A stretch of 64,000 nucleotides of DNA from DASQZT01 sp963728965. GTDB lineage: Bacteria > Acidobacteriota > Terriglobia > Bryobacterales > Bryobacteraceae. Where the stretch lies: NCBI GenBank assembly GCA_963728965.1, contig CAVSMH010000006.1:2204248-2268247 (forward strand), read 5' to 3'. Position 1 is the stretch's first letter. Each line of letters opens with the position of its first letter. A program made the translations under genes and the position numbers. The notes beneath the pieces were generated by a model. That model searched no databases, had not been told where the DNA came from, and was given only the letters and a program-made list of their open reading frames with translations. Positions 63,368 to 64,000 of this stretch are shown here, piece by piece.

Positions 63368-64000
63368 TCATTCTTTGAGAAGTCTCGGCCAGTTCACGAT
63401 TACGGTAATCGGTTCATTTGTATCATCAGCACTCGGCACCGCCAGCAAGAACTTTTTACCGTCAGCGGATGCATCGTACTCACGAAACAGACTGGAGATC
63501 AGTCGCGTTTGAAATAAGGGTCTTGGGGGCAGCGGCCGGAAAAAGGTCTCACCCGATTCAATCGGCACGGAGATGAGCTTCCCATCAGGTGCGAGATAGA
63601 AGATTTCCTTACCATCCCCACGCCACACGGGGTTGGTGCCACCGGCCGTCGAAATCTGCCATTTGCCGACGGAACGGGAGGAACCACCGGCCTCGACCGG
63701 CACGGAAGCTACGAAGATCTCGGGGCGACTGCCGCCGCTCGCGTACAGAATCCAACGGCCGTCGGGTGAGACACTGGCATCCGAGCCTTCAGCGAAGCGA
63801 ACGGGCTCGCCGTTCCCGTTATTCGGGACGAGCCAGATATTGCTGCTTGCGCCAAAGCTTTCGGTTGCGGCGATCCAGCGTCCATCGGGCGATTGAGCCG
63901 TCGGAAGCAAACTGAGCAGTGGGACGCCGTAGTACTTCGAAGTGACGAGCCGCTTTCTAGACAGAACGGCTTCGGGCTCGAGACGGTTCACGGAGCGTCC
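63368..64000 (-). CDS. C-terminal part of a TolB/PD40 beta-propeller protein, probably a Ser/Thr kinase fusion (runs off the window)
   Basis: 211 residues visible, open to the window edge. Propeller blades with TolB motifs: SPDGRWIAATESFGASSNIW, VSPDGRWILYASGGSRPEIF, VWRGDGKEIFYLAPDGKLIS, ASADGKKFLLAVP. It ends EPITVIVNWPRLLKE, the common ending of acidobacterial PknB-type kinases with C-terminal propellers. The kinase part would be outside the window, so that link is inferred. Confidence 0.75.
   Translation of the reverse strand, partial: GRSVNRLEPEAVLSRKRLVTSKYYGVPLLSLLPTAQSPDGRWIAATESFGASSNIWLVPNNGNGEPVRFAEGSDASVSPDGRWILYASGGSRPEIFVASVPVEAGGSSRSVGKWQISTAGGTNPVWRGDGKEIFYLAPDGKLISVPIESGETFFRPLPPRPLFQTRLISSLFREYDASADGKKFLLAVPSADDTNEPITVIVNWPRLLKE

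Noticed and set aside
1..64000. CRISPR arrays, tRNA or rRNA genes
   Set aside because: No regularly spaced repeat array, no tRNA T-arm/acceptor pattern and no rRNA-like stretch was seen by eye; the short tandem repeats found are coding Ig repeats or the triple repeat at 16907.

Overview
The window looks like a chromosome segment of an Acidobacteriota bacterium, most likely of the Bryobacter/Solibacter type. The reasons are the high G+C content, a VWFA-related secreted protein of the kind typical of that phylum, a BBP2-type porin, DUF1080 and Gfo/Idh/MocA proteins, very long secreted proteins of bacterial Ig-like repeats, and many small conserved proteins with signal peptides. No rRNA, tRNA or CRISPR array was seen.

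Layout. 1-4 kb: S41-type peptidase, YghZ-type aldo/keto reductase, and a frameshifted beta-propeller gene. 4-8.2 kb (minus) and 17-22.8 kb (plus): two paralogous secretion modules. Each has a ~200-aa secreted protein with a near-identical core, a giant Ig-repeat protein (9 and about 11 repeats) with a shared unique C-terminal domain, and a propeller-like partner. Each module carries one frameshift. 8.2-13.1 kb: small conserved proteins, an AsmA-like protein, a methyltransferase and a SIMPL protein. 13.3-16.9 kb: an Rrf2/IscR-like Fe-S regulator preceded by a perfect 18-bp palindrome, then clpP and a GH95 fucosidase, closely packed. 22.8-29.2 kb: a permease remnant, a ferredoxin-reductase-like FAD enzyme, a sugar-type oxidoreductase, TPR, pentapeptide-repeat and DUF1080 proteins, and a DeoR-type regulator. 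29.2-33.2 kb: dhaK-dhaL-dhaM, a PEP-dependent dihydroxyacetone kinase whose DhaM carries EIIA, HPr and a full-length enzyme I in one chain. 33.4-36.3 kb: a decaheme cytochrome c followed by a large outer-membrane barrel, a candidate trans-outer-membrane electron conduit. 36.3-46.3 kb (minus): a tightly coupled six-gene envelope operon (BamA/TamA-like, SurA-like, TamB-like, polysaccharide deacetylase, acyl carrier protein, ketoacyl synthase). 46.4-51.3 kb: ThiF/MoeB-type E1 enzyme, BBP2 porin, glutamine synthetase (TTG start, conserved adenylylation Tyr397) and the VWFA protein. 51.5-56.3 kb: a translationally coupled pair, a zinc-finger/Pro-Ala-rich/transmembrane protein and a TPR protein.

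The last 7.5 kb is an insertion-sequence cluster. It holds two diverged copies of one IS4-like element with complementary lesions, an IS1182-like element bounded by CTAG that cuts off the second copy, and an IS110-family element whose upstream non-coding region folds into nested hairpins, as expected for a bridge RNA. The window closes inside the C-terminal propeller of a protein that runs off the edge.

The best candidates for something undescribed are the paired Ig modules, the envelope operon that adds an acyl-carrier/ketosynthase pair to the BamA-TamB machinery, and the zinc-finger/TPR pair. Family assignments come from recognising motifs by eye. No database search was run.
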